From positions 1 through 64,000 of the forward strand of contig USFW01000003.1 of NCBI GenBank assembly GCA_900553985.1: 64,000 bases of DNA, read 5' to 3'. The position numbers and the translations under genes were made by a program. Below, in pieces: positions 20,066 to 29,744 of the stretch. This stretch comes from an uncultured Clostridium sp. (GTDB lineage Bacteria > Bacillota > Clostridia > TANB77 > CAG-508). The notes beneath the pieces are model-generated. The model ran no database searches and was not told the origin of the DNA. It was given only the letters and a program-made list of their open reading frames with translations. Numbering within the stretch: the stretch's first letter is position 1; each line of letters begins with the position of its first letter.

Positions 20066-22498
20066 ATGAGAGGAATGGATGCATATATGGAAAATAAATT
20101 TATAGAAAACATCTTAAAGGAATTGAATAATACTTATTATGCACATACAAAAACCAGTGGTTCTAAAGAACTGCTGGTTTCTCATCTTAAATTGACATAT
20201 AAGTATTATGAAAAAATGGAAAAAGAGAAAAAATTAGATATTCTAATAAAAAATATAATTAAAGATACTTTTAATATAGATAACAATGTAACAGAAGATA
20301 TATACATATTATTTAAACAGGCTATATATTATCATGATATTGGAAAAATAAATCCATTATTTCAAAAAAATAAGATGAATAATGACCTAAAAATAGAAAC
20401 AGAAAATACAGATGACACACATGCAGCACTATCAGCAAGAATATATATTGATTCAGTTATAGAAATGGTAATGAAAGAGAAAACAAGGTTAAATAGAGAA
20501 GAACTATTTATAAAACTATACTCAGGATATTTTTTTGGATATATTATATCAAGACATCATACAAAATTAGAAACTTTAAGCAATTTATTAGATAGCATAA
20601 AAAATAAAAAAATACCACAGATTTCAGACCCACAAAGTAATGTTTATGAAATGCAATTAAATCAAAATAATATAGAAAAAGTATTAGAGAGCTTAAAAGT
20701 TAAAGAAATAAATATGTATATATTATGCAAATTGCTATATTCTTGCATAATAACAGCAGATTTTTATGCAACATATGATTACATGTCAGGAAAAGAAATT
20801 AAATTTGAAATAGAAAAGCAAGACAAGTTATTCGAAAAGTACGAAAATTCAGATTTAATAAAAAATATTAGAAAATATGCAAAAGAAGAAATAGAGTTAG
20901 AAGAAATAAACAAGCTTAGAAGTGATATGTTTCTTGAAACAGAAAGTAATTTAAAAAACAACTTAGAAAAGAATATATTTTACTTAGAAGCTCCAACCGG
21001 TGCAGGTAAAACCAATATGGCAATTAACTTAGCAAGAGTATTATATAAAACAAATAAGGATATTACATCAATCCATTATATTTTTCCATTTAATAATATT
21101 ATAGAACAAACAGATAAAACATTTCAAAAGTATTTTAATAAATATGAAGATTATGTAGTGATAAATTCAGTTTCAGCTATGACGAGCGATAAAAATGAAA
21201 ACTTAGATTATGAGGAAGTATATACAAAAAATATATTTAACCAATATCCAATAATAATTACTTCACATATAAATCTATTTAATACATTGTTTGGAACAGG
21301 AAAAGAAAAAAATTATAGCTTATATAATTACATAAATAGTGTTGTGATTTTAGATGAGATACAGGCATATTCAAACAACATTTGGAGAGAAATGATAGAA
21401 ATGTTTGATAGTTATGCAAAATTATTAAACATAAAATTTATAATAATGTCTGCAACATTACCAAGGTTAGATAGATTATTAGATGAAAAAATATCAAATT
21501 TTGTTACATTAATAAATGATACAGAAAGATATTATAAAAATGATTTATTCGGAAAAAGAGTAAATTTAAATTATGATTTATTAAATACAAAAATTGATAT
21601 ACAAACATTAACTGAAGAAATATTAAAGCACCAAGGTAAAAAGATTTTGATTGAATGTATAAAAAAAGATACAGCAGAAGAACTATATAAAAATTTAAAA
21701 GAGAAAATAGATAATGTTTATATTATGACAGGTGATGACAATAAATATTCAAGACAAAACATAATAGAGAAAACAAAGAAAGACATGTCAATAGTACTAG
21801 TTGCAACACAAACAATAGAAGCAGGTGTGGACATAGATATGGATATTGGCTTTAAAGACATCTCCTTTATAGATAGTGAAGAACAATTTTTAGGAAGAAT
21901 AAATAGATCCAATAAGAAAAAAGATTGTATAGCATACTTTTTTAATTTAGATGATGCAAATGCGATATATAGAAAAGATAAGAGACTACAATATAACTTA
22001 AATAAAGAAATAAGTAGAGAGTGGATAAAAAATAAAAAATTTGAATTATTTTACAATAAAATCTTACAACAAATAAAAGAAGAAACTGAAGAATATACAG
22101 AAAAAAATATAAGTAATTTTAAGAAATATTGCAAGTTAATTAACTATAAAAAAATAGAAGATATTATGCAGCTTATAAAAACTAATACAATAGATATTTT
22201 CATCAATTATACAATTAATATAAAAGGGAAAGAAATAAAAGGCTCAGACATTTTTGATAAATATATTAAAATTTACAAAGATAACCAGATATCATATTCA
22301 GAAAAGAAAGTAAAACTATCTCAAATAGCAGAAGAACTAAATTTATTTATATATTCCATAAATCCTAATAAAATAAATTTAATAGAAGGAGAACTAATAG
22401 GTGGAATGTATTATGTGGATGATGGAGAAAAATATATAGTAGATGGAAGATTTGACAGAAGTAAGTATTTAGAAAAGGGAGATGAGCTATTCTTATGA
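20066..22498 (+). CDS. cas3: CRISPR effector nuclease-helicase Cas3
   Basis: Cas3 unwinds and degrades DNA marked by Cascade. The N-terminal HD nuclease shows YYHDIGK (about residues 92-98) with further histidines in THAALSA and RHHTKLE. The SF2 helicase follows, with Walker A APTGAGKT, Walker B LDEIQ, SATLPRLD, and the helicase C-terminal ETIEAGVDID-like and FLGRINRS motifs. The 810-residue length is normal. ATGs at 20075 and 20087 are alternative starts. The stop overlaps cas4 by 4 bases. Confidence 0.95.
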   Translation: MRGMDAYMENKFIENILKELNNTYYAHTKTSGSKELLVSHLKLTYKYYEKMEKEKKLDILIKNIIKDTFNIDNNVTEDIYILFKQAIYYHDIGKINPLFQKNKMNNDLKIETENTDDTHAALSARIYIDSVIEMVMKEKTRLNREELFIKLYSGYFFGYIISRHHTKLETLSNLLDSIKNKKIPQISDPQSNVYEMQLNQNNIEKVLESLKVKEINMYILCKLLYSCIITADFYATYDYMSGKEIKFEIEKQDKLFEKYENSDLIKNIRKYAKEEIELEEINKLRSDMFLETESNLKNNLEKNIFYLEAPTGAGKTNMAINLARVLYKTNKDITSIHYIFPFNNIIEQTDKTFQKYFNKYEDYVVINSVSAMTSDKNENLDYEEVYTKNIFNQYPIIITSHINLFNTLFGTGKEKNYSLYNYINSVVILDEIQAYSNNIWREMIEMFDSYAKLLNIKFIIMSATLPRLDRLLDEKISNFVTLINDTERYYKNDLFGKRVNLNYDLLNTKIDIQTLTEEILKHQGKKILIECIKKDTAEELYKNLKEKIDNVYIMTGDDNKYSRQNIIEKTKKDMSIVLVATQTIEAGVDIDMDIGFKDISFIDSEEQFLGRINRSNKKKDCIAYFFNLDDANAIYRKDKRLQYNLNKEISREWIKNKKFELFYNKILQQIKEETEEYTEKNISNFKKYCKLINYKKIEDIMQLIKTNTIDIFINYTINIKGKEIKGSDIFDKYIKIYKDNQISYSEKKVKLSQIAEELNLFIYSINPNKINLIEGELIGGMYYVDDGEKYIVDGRFDRSKYLEKGDELFL

Positions 22499-22992
22499 AA
22501 ATAACTGGAACAATAGTAAACTACTATTTTCATTGCAAAAGGCAATGCTACTTATTTGCAAATAGAATAAATCTAGAAGACAATTCAGAAGATGTAAGAA
22601 TTGGACGAGTATTGCATGAAATAAAAGCAAAAGATGGAAAGAATACAGAAATTAAATATGAAAATATGGTATTAGATAAAATCTCTTCAAAATATATAGA
22701 AGAATACAAAAAGAGTGATTCAGATACAGAAGCAGCTTGTATGCAATTATTATTTTACTTAAAGAATTTAAAAGAAAAAGGAATTACAAAAGAAGGAAAA
22801 TTAATATATGAAGAAAAAAACAAAAAGACAACTAGAAAAACAGAAATAATAAAGCTAGATAAACAAAATTTAGAAAAGTTGAATAAATGTATGGAGAAAA
22901 TAGAAGAATTAATAAACCAAGAAGAAGTTCCTAGTGTCGAAAAAGACAAAAAATGCAAGCGATGTGCTTACTACGATTATTGCTATTTATAA
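22495..22992 (+). CDS. cas4: CRISPR adaptation exonuclease Cas4
   Basis: Cas4 trims prespacers and selects PAM orientation during spacer capture. The 165-residue protein has the N-terminal cysteine in FHCKRQCYL, the RecB-type histidine IGRVLHE, and a C-terminal cysteine cluster CKRCAYYDYC that would bind an iron-sulfur cluster. It overlaps cas3 with ATGA, which implies translational coupling. Confidence 0.92.
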   Translation: MKITGTIVNYYFHCKRQCYLFANRINLEDNSEDVRIGRVLHEIKAKDGKNTEIKYENMVLDKISSKYIEEYKKSDSDTEAACMQLLFYLKNLKEKGITKEGKLIYEEKNKKTTRKTEIIKLDKQNLEKLNKCMEKIEELINQEEVPSVEKDKKCKRCAYYDYCYL

Positions 22993-23095
22993 TAGAAGAG
23001 TACTAATAAATTATTGGTAAGATTAAAGAGAAGATTAGGAAACAATATTATTTATAGTAAATAAGTATTAATAAATTTAAGATGGGAGAAGTTTT

Positions 23096-24097
23096 ATGAA
23101 ATCAGAAAGTAAATATATATTTTCTAAAGGTGATTTATCTAGACAAGATTTTAGTATAAAATACAAAAACGAAAAAGGTAATTTTTATTTACCAATAGAA
23201 AAAATAAAAGAAATATACTGTTTTAATGATATAACACTTTCAACAAAGTTATTAGATATATTGTCAACAGCAGGAATTATAGTACATTTTTTTAATTATT
23301 ATGAAAACTATATTGGAACATTTTATCCTAAAGAATCGTTAATAAGTGGAAGATTAGTAGTTAAACAGGCAAAAACATTTGAAAATAATCGTTTATATAT
23401 TGCAAAAGCAATAGTAAAAGGAATTGCTCAAAATATAAGATATGTTTTATATCATTATTATAGACATGGGGCAAAGGAACTAAAAGAAGCAATAGATTTT
23501 TATAACAAAGAAGTTGACAGACTATTAGATAAAGCTAATGATATAAAACAAATATTATCTGTTGAAGGAAAAATATGGGCTATTTTTTATTCTACATTTA
23601 AGTACTTTTTGCCAGAAGAATTTATTATTAATAAGAGGGTAAAAAGACCACCAGATAATCCAATGAATGCAATGATATCATTTGGAAATACTTTACTTTA
23701 TACTAAAACTATTGCACAAATATATAATACACATTTAGAACAATCAATTTCTTTTCTACATGAACCAAGTGAAGCAAGATTCTCTTTAAGTTTAGATTTA
23801 AGTGAAGTTTTTAAACCAGCAATTGTATTTAGAACAATATTTGATCTAGTAAATAATAAAAGAATAAAAGTTGAAAAACATTTTGAAGAAAAATTAAACT
23901 ATTCATTATTGAATGAAGAAGGAAAAAAGATATTTATAGAGGCTTTCGAAGATAGGATAAATAAAACATTTGAACATGCTAAGTTAAACAGAAAAATTAC
24001 ATATAAACAAGCAATTAAATTAGATGGATACAAACTTATAAAATATATTACTGAAAACAAAGAATTTCGTCCTTTTAATTTAGAGGAGAAGATTTAA
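23096..24097 (+). CDS. cas1: CRISPR integrase Cas1
   Basis: The 333-residue integrase inserts new spacers at the leader end of the array with Cas2. The metal-binding residues are in VEGKIW (Glu), FLHEPSEARF (His) and LSLDLSEVFKP (Asp/Glu). Length and order match type I-B. TGGGAG precedes the ATG. It is separated from cas4 by 103 bases, so it may have its own start of transcription. Confidence 0.95.
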   Translation: MKSESKYIFSKGDLSRQDFSIKYKNEKGNFYLPIEKIKEIYCFNDITLSTKLLDILSTAGIIVHFFNYYENYIGTFYPKESLISGRLVVKQAKTFENNRLYIAKAIVKGIAQNIRYVLYHYYRHGAKELKEAIDFYNKEVDRLLDKANDIKQILSVEGKIWAIFYSTFKYFLPEEFIINKRVKRPPDNPMNAMISFGNTLLYTKTIAQIYNTHLEQSISFLHEPSEARFSLSLDLSEVFKPAIVFRTIFDLVNNKRIKVEKHFEEKLNYSLLNEEGKKIFIEAFEDRINKTFEHAKLNRKITYKQAIKLDGYKLIKYITENKEFRPFNLEEKI

Positions 24098-24220
24098 GGA
24101 AAAAGAAAGTGAAAATCTTTTAATAATATGTGTATATGTTAAAAGTAATGTAAATGGCAATATATTTAGAAAAAATGAGATTTTAAACTATTATGTATTT
24201 TTTATTAAAATAAGGAAGGA

Positions 24221-24520
24221 ATGAAATTTGTAATGAAAAAACAAATAAACTATAATTATGTTTTTCTATTTTATGATATTGAAGTGAAAAGAGTAAATAA
24301 AGTATTTAAAAAATGCAAGAAATATTTAAATCATTGGCAAAAATCGGTTTTTAGAGGAGCATTAACAAATTCACAAATATTAGAATTGGAATCTGAATTG
24401 AAAAAGATTATAGATAAAGAAAAAGACTTTATATCAATTATTAAAATTATGGATTTTAAAACAATAGGTGAAACTACATTAGGAAGTATTGAAAAAAATA
24501 CTGAAGATATATTTTTATAA
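24221..24520 (+). CDS. cas2: CRISPR adaptation protein Cas2
   Basis: This 99-residue ferredoxin-fold partner of Cas1 has the family's early strand VFLFYDIE with the conserved aspartate, then a basic helix region (RVNKVFKKCKKYL) and RGALTNSQ. ATG at 24233 is an alternative start with better spacing from AAGGAAGG. It is the last cas gene; the leader and array follow. Confidence 0.9.
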   Translation: MKFVMKKQINYNYVFLFYDIEVKRVNKVFKKCKKYLNHWQKSVFRGALTNSQILELESELKKIIDKEKDFISIIKIMDFKTIGETTLGSIEKNTEDIFL

Positions 24521-24658
24521 TTTTCCACCTTATGAGAGGAAATGCTTGGTATAAGGGAATATTAGAAAATAGTAATTACTTGGAAAAAATTTATAAAAGT
24601 GTTGATTTATAAGCTTATTTATATTATTATGTATTTAAAGATTGCCATAAATGACAGG
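24521..24658 (+). promoter_or_regulatory. CRISPR leader with promoter
   Basis: An AT-rich leader lies between cas2 and the first repeat. TTGATT (24602-24607), a 17-bp spacer and TATTAT (24625-24630) would start transcription about 20 bases before the first repeat. Orientation agrees with the degenerate repeat lying at the far end. Confidence 0.75.
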
Positions 24659-27600
24659 GTTTAACTTTAACATGAGATGTATTTAAATGTGCTTCCATGT
24701 TCGGATTCTGCTTATCACCTTCGGGTTTAACTTTAACATGAGATGTATTTAAATGGAGTGAATATGAACGAACTAATAAAGGGTTCAGCGTTTAACTTTA
24801 ACATGAGATGTATTTAAATTATGACAGTGAAGCATACCAAACAGGAGTTACAGAGGTTTAACTTTAACATGAGATGTATTTAAATTTGTTTGTATCTGTT
24901 GTGTTATTTGAGCTTGTGTTGGTTTAACTTTAACATGAGATGTATTTAAATTTACATCACAACCCTATAATTAAGTTTTCCAGTAGGTTTAACTTTAACA
25001 TGAGATGTATTTAAATTTATTCCCGTTTTTGGATAGATTCAATATATCTTTGTTTAACTTTAACATGAGATGTATTTAAATCACAATACCACATGAAAAT
25101 ACGAATTACCATTCCCAGTTTAACTTTAACATGAGATGTATTTAAATTATCCACAATACGGTCTGCTTTCGTTCCAGTTACGTTTAACTTTAACATGAGA
25201 TGTATTTAAATTAAGCATACACTGGCTTTCCCTGCTCTTCTCCCAGTTTAACTTTAACATGAGATGTATTTAAATTCTCCTATCTATAAACTGTTATACA
25301 ATTATCTAATAGTTTAACTTTAACATGAGATGTATTTAAATAAAGAAAATACAACGGAAGAGAAATAAAAATCATAGTTTAACTTTAACATGAGATGTAT
25401 TTAAATACAGTATCTTGATGAAATGTTTGGTCAGCATAATGTTTAACTTTAACATGAGATGTATTTAAATTTTCTACATCTTGCACTACTCCCCAATAAA
25501 TTTGTTTAACTTTAACATGAGATGTATTTAAATTTTTCCAACTCTACAGATGCAACCATTACGTCAACGTTTAACTTTAACATGAGATGTATTTAAATTT
25601 TAATACTATATCTTTCATACTACATTTTCTCCGTTTAACTTTAACATGAGATGTATTTAAATAATTTTCCTGTTAATGGTATGTTTGTATCCATCTTCGT
25701 TTAACTTTAACATGAGATGTATTTAAATCGGAACTACCAAAGAGAATCAAGAATCAATTCAAATGTTTAACTTTAACATGAGATGTATTTAAATTTGGGA
25801 TTCTCTTCGATTTCAGAAAGATTAAATTCGTTTAACTTTAACATGAGATGTATTTAAATTGAATAGTTGGAGGATAAGGACTTTCTATAATTGTTGTTTA
25901 ACTTTAACATGAGATGTATTTAAATGAAGAGGAACAACAAAATATAGTAAAAAATGCTCTTGTTTAACTTTAACATGAGATGTATTTAAATAATGTATTA
26001 TACAACAAAACTTTTCGTTTTGCAACTAGTTTAACTTTAACATGAGATGTATTTAAATAATACGTCACTAGACATTACGGGGAATTTTGCAAGTTTAACT
26101 TTAACATGAGATGTATTTAAATTTTAAAGCTTCATATTCTTCTTTTGACATTCCTATCAGTTTAACTTTAACATGAGATGTATTTAAATCAATATAGCTT
26201 TGTATCCGTAAGTGTGTCCGTGATAGTTTAACTTTAACATGAGATGTATTTAAATAGAGTATATAAGAAAAAAGTAAAAAACTTATTACAAGGTTTAACT
26301 TTAACATGAGATGTATTTAAATCAAGAAGATGAAATGCGATGGAATTTTAAATGGGATAGTTTAACTTTAACATGAGATGTATTTAAATGACACGCTATG
26401 AACCATTTAAGAGCAGAAGAAGAGTGTTTAACTTTAACATGAGATGTATTTAAATGATATAGGCAAAGCTATATCTGATGGTTTTACAGGGTTTAACTTT
26501 AACATGAGATGTATTTAAATAATACTGTCATGTTATTTATTTTTTTCAATTTCCATTGTTTAACTTTAACATGAGATGTATTTAAATTGTTCTCTTACTT
26601 CTGCATTATTTTTTAACAAAAAGTTTAACTTTAACATGAGATGTATTTAAATGCAAAATAACACATCCTCTGTAAGAGCAACAGTATATGTTTAACTTTA
26701 ACATGAGATGTATTTAAATATTACATAAAAGAAAAATTAGATATAGAAATATAAAGTTTAACTTTAACATGAGATGTATTTAAATAACGTAACAGCTCTA
26801 AACATTACCTATCTACCAAGGTTTAACTTTAACATGAGATGTATTTAAATAGAGATGCAGTGGACAATGCAACCCCATGATTATTGTTTAACTTTAACAT
26901 GAGATGTATTTAAATTAGAGAAGCTGCTATATCCGCTCACGGTGAGGACAGTTTAACTTTAACATGAGATGTATTTAAATTGGTGGGGGGAGTTCTACAG
27001 AAATATCCAACGAAGGCAGTTTAACTTTAACATGAGATGTATTTAAATTTATTATATTGAAAATAATCGTTATTGGTAAACCAAGTTTAACTTTAACATG
27101 AGATGTATTTAAATCTGATATCCAATTTCCAGATAGCTCTACTTCAAATTGTTTAACTTTAACATGAGATGTATTTAAATGCATTAGGAGGAGCATCGGC
27201 ATTAATTGCATCAATGTTTAACTTTAACATGAGATGTATTTAAATCTCTTACAGAAGATGTGTTATTTTGTTGATTTACGTTTAACTTTAACATGAGATG
27301 TATTTAAATAAAATAACTTCTAATTCTACACCAAAATTTGAAAGTTTAACTTTAACATGAGATGTATTTAAATCAGATAGCCAAATTCTTCTTTTTTCTA
27401 TCCTAGACAGTTTAACTTTAACATGAGATGTATTTAAATTGCCATAGATTCATAGGAACGCCTAAACCTTCTTTGTTTAACTTTAACATGAGATGTATTT
27501 AAATTACAACTGGTTAACGAAAAAGACATCATCTTCACGTTTAACTTTAACATGAGATGTATTTAAATATTCATTTTATGCCCGTCCGACTTTATGTCGG

Positions 27601-28351
27601 CGGGGTTTAACTTTAACATGAGATGTATTTAAATAGAATTAAGCAAGTAGTATATTTTACTTGCTCTGGGTTTAACTTTAACATGAGATGTATTTAAATA
27701 GTGAAAAACTGGAAACAAAAACTTCTTACTTGGAAGTTTAACTTTAACATGAGATGTATTTAAATAATACAGTTTGCCAAAATACACCATGTTCATCTAA
27801 TGTTTAACTTTAACATGAGATGTATTTAAATCAAATGAGTTGTGTATTTTTCGAATGCCCACACGTTTAACTTTAACATGAGATGTATTTAAATTTTATA
27901 AAATAACTATAACCTTCTGTGTCGCTTAGGTTTAACTTTAACATGAGATGTATTTAAATAAGACAAAGATGCTTTCGTAAACGGATATATAACAGTTTAA
28001 CTTTAACATGAGATGTATTTAAATTTTTTAGTATCTTTTGCTATAATTTTATTTTTGGGTTTAACTTTAACATGAGATGTATTTAAATAAGGATAAATCA
28101 CAAATTTATTATGTAGTTCAAGGTTTAACTTTAACATGAGATGTATTTAAATTCGCTTCTCCCATATCTTCTGTTTGTGCATTAGTTCGTTTAACTTTAA
28201 CATGAGATGTATTTAAATACCTACTTTTTTTATTCCCATCTTTACTTTCTTTTATGTTTAACTTTAACATGAGATGTATTTAAATAATTGAAGGCGACAA
28301 AACAGGAACAAGATTCTGTTAGTTTAACTTTAACATGAGATGTATTTATAA
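24659..28351 (+). CRISPR. Type I-B CRISPR array, 57 repeats / 56 spacers
   Basis: The 30-bp repeat begins GTTTAACTTTAACATGAG and ends ATGTATTTAAAT. The last eight bases, ATTTAAAT, would form the crRNA 5' handle. I counted 57 copies by hand, at spacings of 63 to 68 bp, with spacers of 33-38 bp. All copies I read are identical except the last (28322), which has TA inserted near its 3' end, marking the leader-distal terminus. I noticed no duplicated spacers, but did not compare them exhaustively. Confidence 0.98.
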
Positions 28352-28362
28352 ATAAAAAAGTA

Positions 28363-28391
28363 TTGGTATACTGTGCATGGTATAGTATATA
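28363..28391 (+). promoter_or_regulatory. Promoter/operator cassette A just after the array
   Basis: TTGGTA (28363-28368), 17 bp, TATATA (28386-28391). The spacer carries a dyad TATAC...GTATA (28367-28384). The surrounding sequence, from AAAAAAGTATTG through ATATTTAAGTT and AGAGAAAGG, recurs at 28790-28850. Confidence 0.55.
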
Positions 28392-28423
28392 TATTTAAGT
28401 TAAAAGAGAAAGGCGGAAAATAT

Positions 28424-28540
28424 ATGGTTACAAAAATAAAAAGAGCATTGCTAAATACTAGATTAGCAGCCAAACTAATAGATAAGTATTTAAGCAAACG
28501 CTCTATAATACAAATAGCTAACTCTATAAATAAAGATTAG
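28424..28540 (+). CDS. 38-aa basic peptide after the CRISPR array
   Basis: ATG at 28424 follows AAAGGCGG and a plausible promoter with operator. The peptide is lysine/arginine-rich (MVTKIKRALLNTR...) and has no recognisable domain. It is too short for a firm call. An inverted repeat CAAGAGA (28543-28549)/TCTCTTG (28560-28566) follows without a T-run. Confidence 0.4.
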   Translation: MVTKIKRALLNTRLAAKLIDKYLSKRSIIQIANSINKD

Positions 28541-28614
28541 CTCAAGAGAGGTTACTTCATCTCTTGCATATAAATTATATAATATATAATAAAAAAAATC
28601 AAGGAGGAATTTTT

Positions 28615-28788
28615 ATGGCCAGAGATATAAAAAAAGAAAAAGAATGGGCTAAAGCCAAATACACCAGAATATTAGGAGATATAGATAAAGAACTTGGAGA
28701 TGAACTAAAAGAAAAATTAAAAAAAGAAAATAAATCTATTGCAGGATGGATTACAGAAAATGCAAAAAAATATCTGAAAAAAAAATAA
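28615..28788 (+). CDS. 57-aa ribbon-helix-helix-like small protein
   Basis: ATG at 28615 has an ideal AAGGAGG nine bases upstream; an in-frame extension to 28564 lacks a site. The protein is strongly charged (MARDIKKEKEWAKAKY...) with a central SIAGWITENAKKYL helix. This resembles Arc-like regulators and accessory small proteins seen in clostridial mobile elements. It could be the regulator binding the two operator dyads flanking it, which is inference from position only. Confidence 0.6.
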   Translation: MARDIKKEKEWAKAKYTRILGDIDKELGDELKEKLKKENKSIAGWITENAKKYLKKK

Positions 28789-28796
28789 AAAAAGTA

Positions 28797-28825
28797 TTGA
28801 CTTACTCGTATGAGTATGGATAACT
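28797..28825 (+). promoter_or_regulatory. Promoter/operator cassette B
   Basis: TTGACT (28797-28802), 17 bp, ATAACT (28820-28825), with dyad TACTC-GTAT-GAGTA (28803-28816) inside the spacer. Flanking sequence is homologous to cassette A at 28363, pointing to a duplication. Confidence 0.6.
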
Positions 28826-28860
28826 TATATTTAAGTTAAGAGAGAAAGGAATTGATTATT

Positions 28861-28965
28861 ATGGTAAAAACAATCTATTATACAGTAGAAAATGGAATAA
28901 GAAATTTAGAATGGGTAGTAAGAGATATGGAAGCTAAGTTTAACCTTAACATAAGATGTATTTAA
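28861..28965 (+). CDS. 34-aa ORF ending inside a stray CRISPR-like repeat
   Basis: ATG at 28861 follows GAGAAAGGA and cassette B. The last eight codons and the TAA stop lie inside a sequence that matches the CRISPR repeat at 28 of 30 positions (28938-28967). No known domain. It may be a truncated gene rather than a functional peptide. Confidence 0.35.
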   Translation: MVKTIYYTVENGIRNLEWVVRDMEAKFNLNIRCI

Positions 28966-28967
28966 AT
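28938..28967 (+). repeat. Orphan degenerate CRISPR repeat 1
   Basis: It matches the array repeat at 28/30 positions and keeps the 3' handle GATGTATTTAAAT intact. It lies about 590 bp beyond the last array repeat, in the same orientation, with no second repeat at spacer distance. Confidence 0.8.
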
Positions 28968-28978
28968 TATGATATTAA

Positions 28979-29155
28979 ATTAAATATTATGAAAGAAATA
29001 TAAATGCTTTAGTAGCAGTCTGGAATAATAATATTACTGCTATAACAACTTTAAATCAAGCATTTGCAAGATGTAAAATTAATGGTATAATAAATCAAAC
29101 AAAAGCAATAAAAAATATCTCAAATTATTATTATAGAAAAAAAGTAAATAGGTAA
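28979..29155 (+). pseudogene. Start-less protein fragment, unrecognised
   Basis: An open frame of 58 codons lacks a start; its readable part begins YYERNINALVAVWNNN. It lies between a stop and the next fragment. Codon usage and amino-acid composition look protein-like. It is presumably the remnant of a gene disrupted in this junk-like stretch. Confidence 0.4.
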
Positions 29156-29241
29156 TAGCTGAAGCTTTTGCAGATTATTATGCTAATGGTAATATTTCAA
29201 AATCATTAAGTAAAGAAATAACAAAGGTTATGAAGGAATGA
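29155..29241 (+). pseudogene. C-terminal fragment resembling a phage head protein tail
   Basis: A short frame reads AEAFADYYANG then SLSKEITKVM and a stop. In my memory this resembles the C-termini of clostridial phage minor capsid/head-morphogenesis proteins. It has no start. The call is tentative. Confidence 0.3.
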
Positions 29242-29246
29242 TATAA

Positions 29247-29420
29247 ATGTTATTTAATTCTAGATGGTTAATATGGCTATCTGACGATGAAGATGAGTAT
29301 GGAAATAGAAGAAAACTAAAACCAGATACACCGAAAGACATAAGAAAAGAATATGAAAAATTATTGAAGGAAGAACAAGATAGTATAAAGAAGAATAAAC
29401 TAAAGAAAACTATTTTCTAA
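29247..29420 (+). CDS. 57-aa small protein, probably prophage-derived
   Basis: ATG at 29247 follows GAAGGA. The sequence (WLIWLSDDEDEYGNRRKLKP then DTPKDIRKEYEKLL) resembles small phage-structural-region proteins of clostridial prophages, consistent with the capsid-like fragment just upstream. No catalytic motif. Confidence 0.45.
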   Translation: MLFNSRWLIWLSDDEDEYGNRRKLKPDTPKDIRKEYEKLLKEEQDSIKKNKLKKTIF

Positions 29421-29661
29421 TTAAGTTATTAAAATTTAATAATTATAAATAAGAAATAAATATGTGTTTCTTTTAAATATTGTTTTTCTTGTAAACTAAA
29501 TAGAATAAATAAAATATAAAAGGCAATACTTGTGACTAAAAATAGCAGTGATTAATAGCAGAAAGAGGTGAAAAGGGAAGAACAAAATTACTAAGAAAAA
29601 GAAAGAAACTGAAAGATTAGATCAAATGAATGAAAATGAAAAGTTGCAATATCAATTACGA
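29421..29661. other. Gene-poor stretch after the prophage remnant
   Basis: AT-rich sequence with no supported gene. A start-less frame (ETERLDQMNENEKLQYQLRV) runs into the second stray CRISPR-like repeat, whose GTTTAA supplies its stop. Confidence 0.5.
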
Positions 29662-29691
29662 GTTTAACTTTAACATTAAATATATCGAAAC
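29662..29691 (+). repeat. Orphan degenerate CRISPR repeat 2
   Basis: The first 15 bases, GTTTAACTTTAACAT, match the array repeat exactly; the second half matches at 9 of 15 positions, so it is about 24/30 overall. The crRNA handle is lost. Confidence 0.65.
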
Positions 29692-29744
29692 GAATTGAAA
29701 TAAAAAAAGCAAAAAATATTAGAAGAATAAAAAAGGAATTAAAT

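Noticed and set aside
26101..27214. Open frames on the - strand inside the CRISPR array with repeated LNTSHVKVKL
   Set aside because: The repeated peptide is just the reverse translation of the CRISPR repeat.
28861..28967. A full CreTA-type CRISPR-regulated toxin-antitoxin module
   Set aside because: There is only one well-kept repeat, with no second repeat at spacer distance and no convincing match between the following bases and the nearby promoter. It is kept only as a finding to test.
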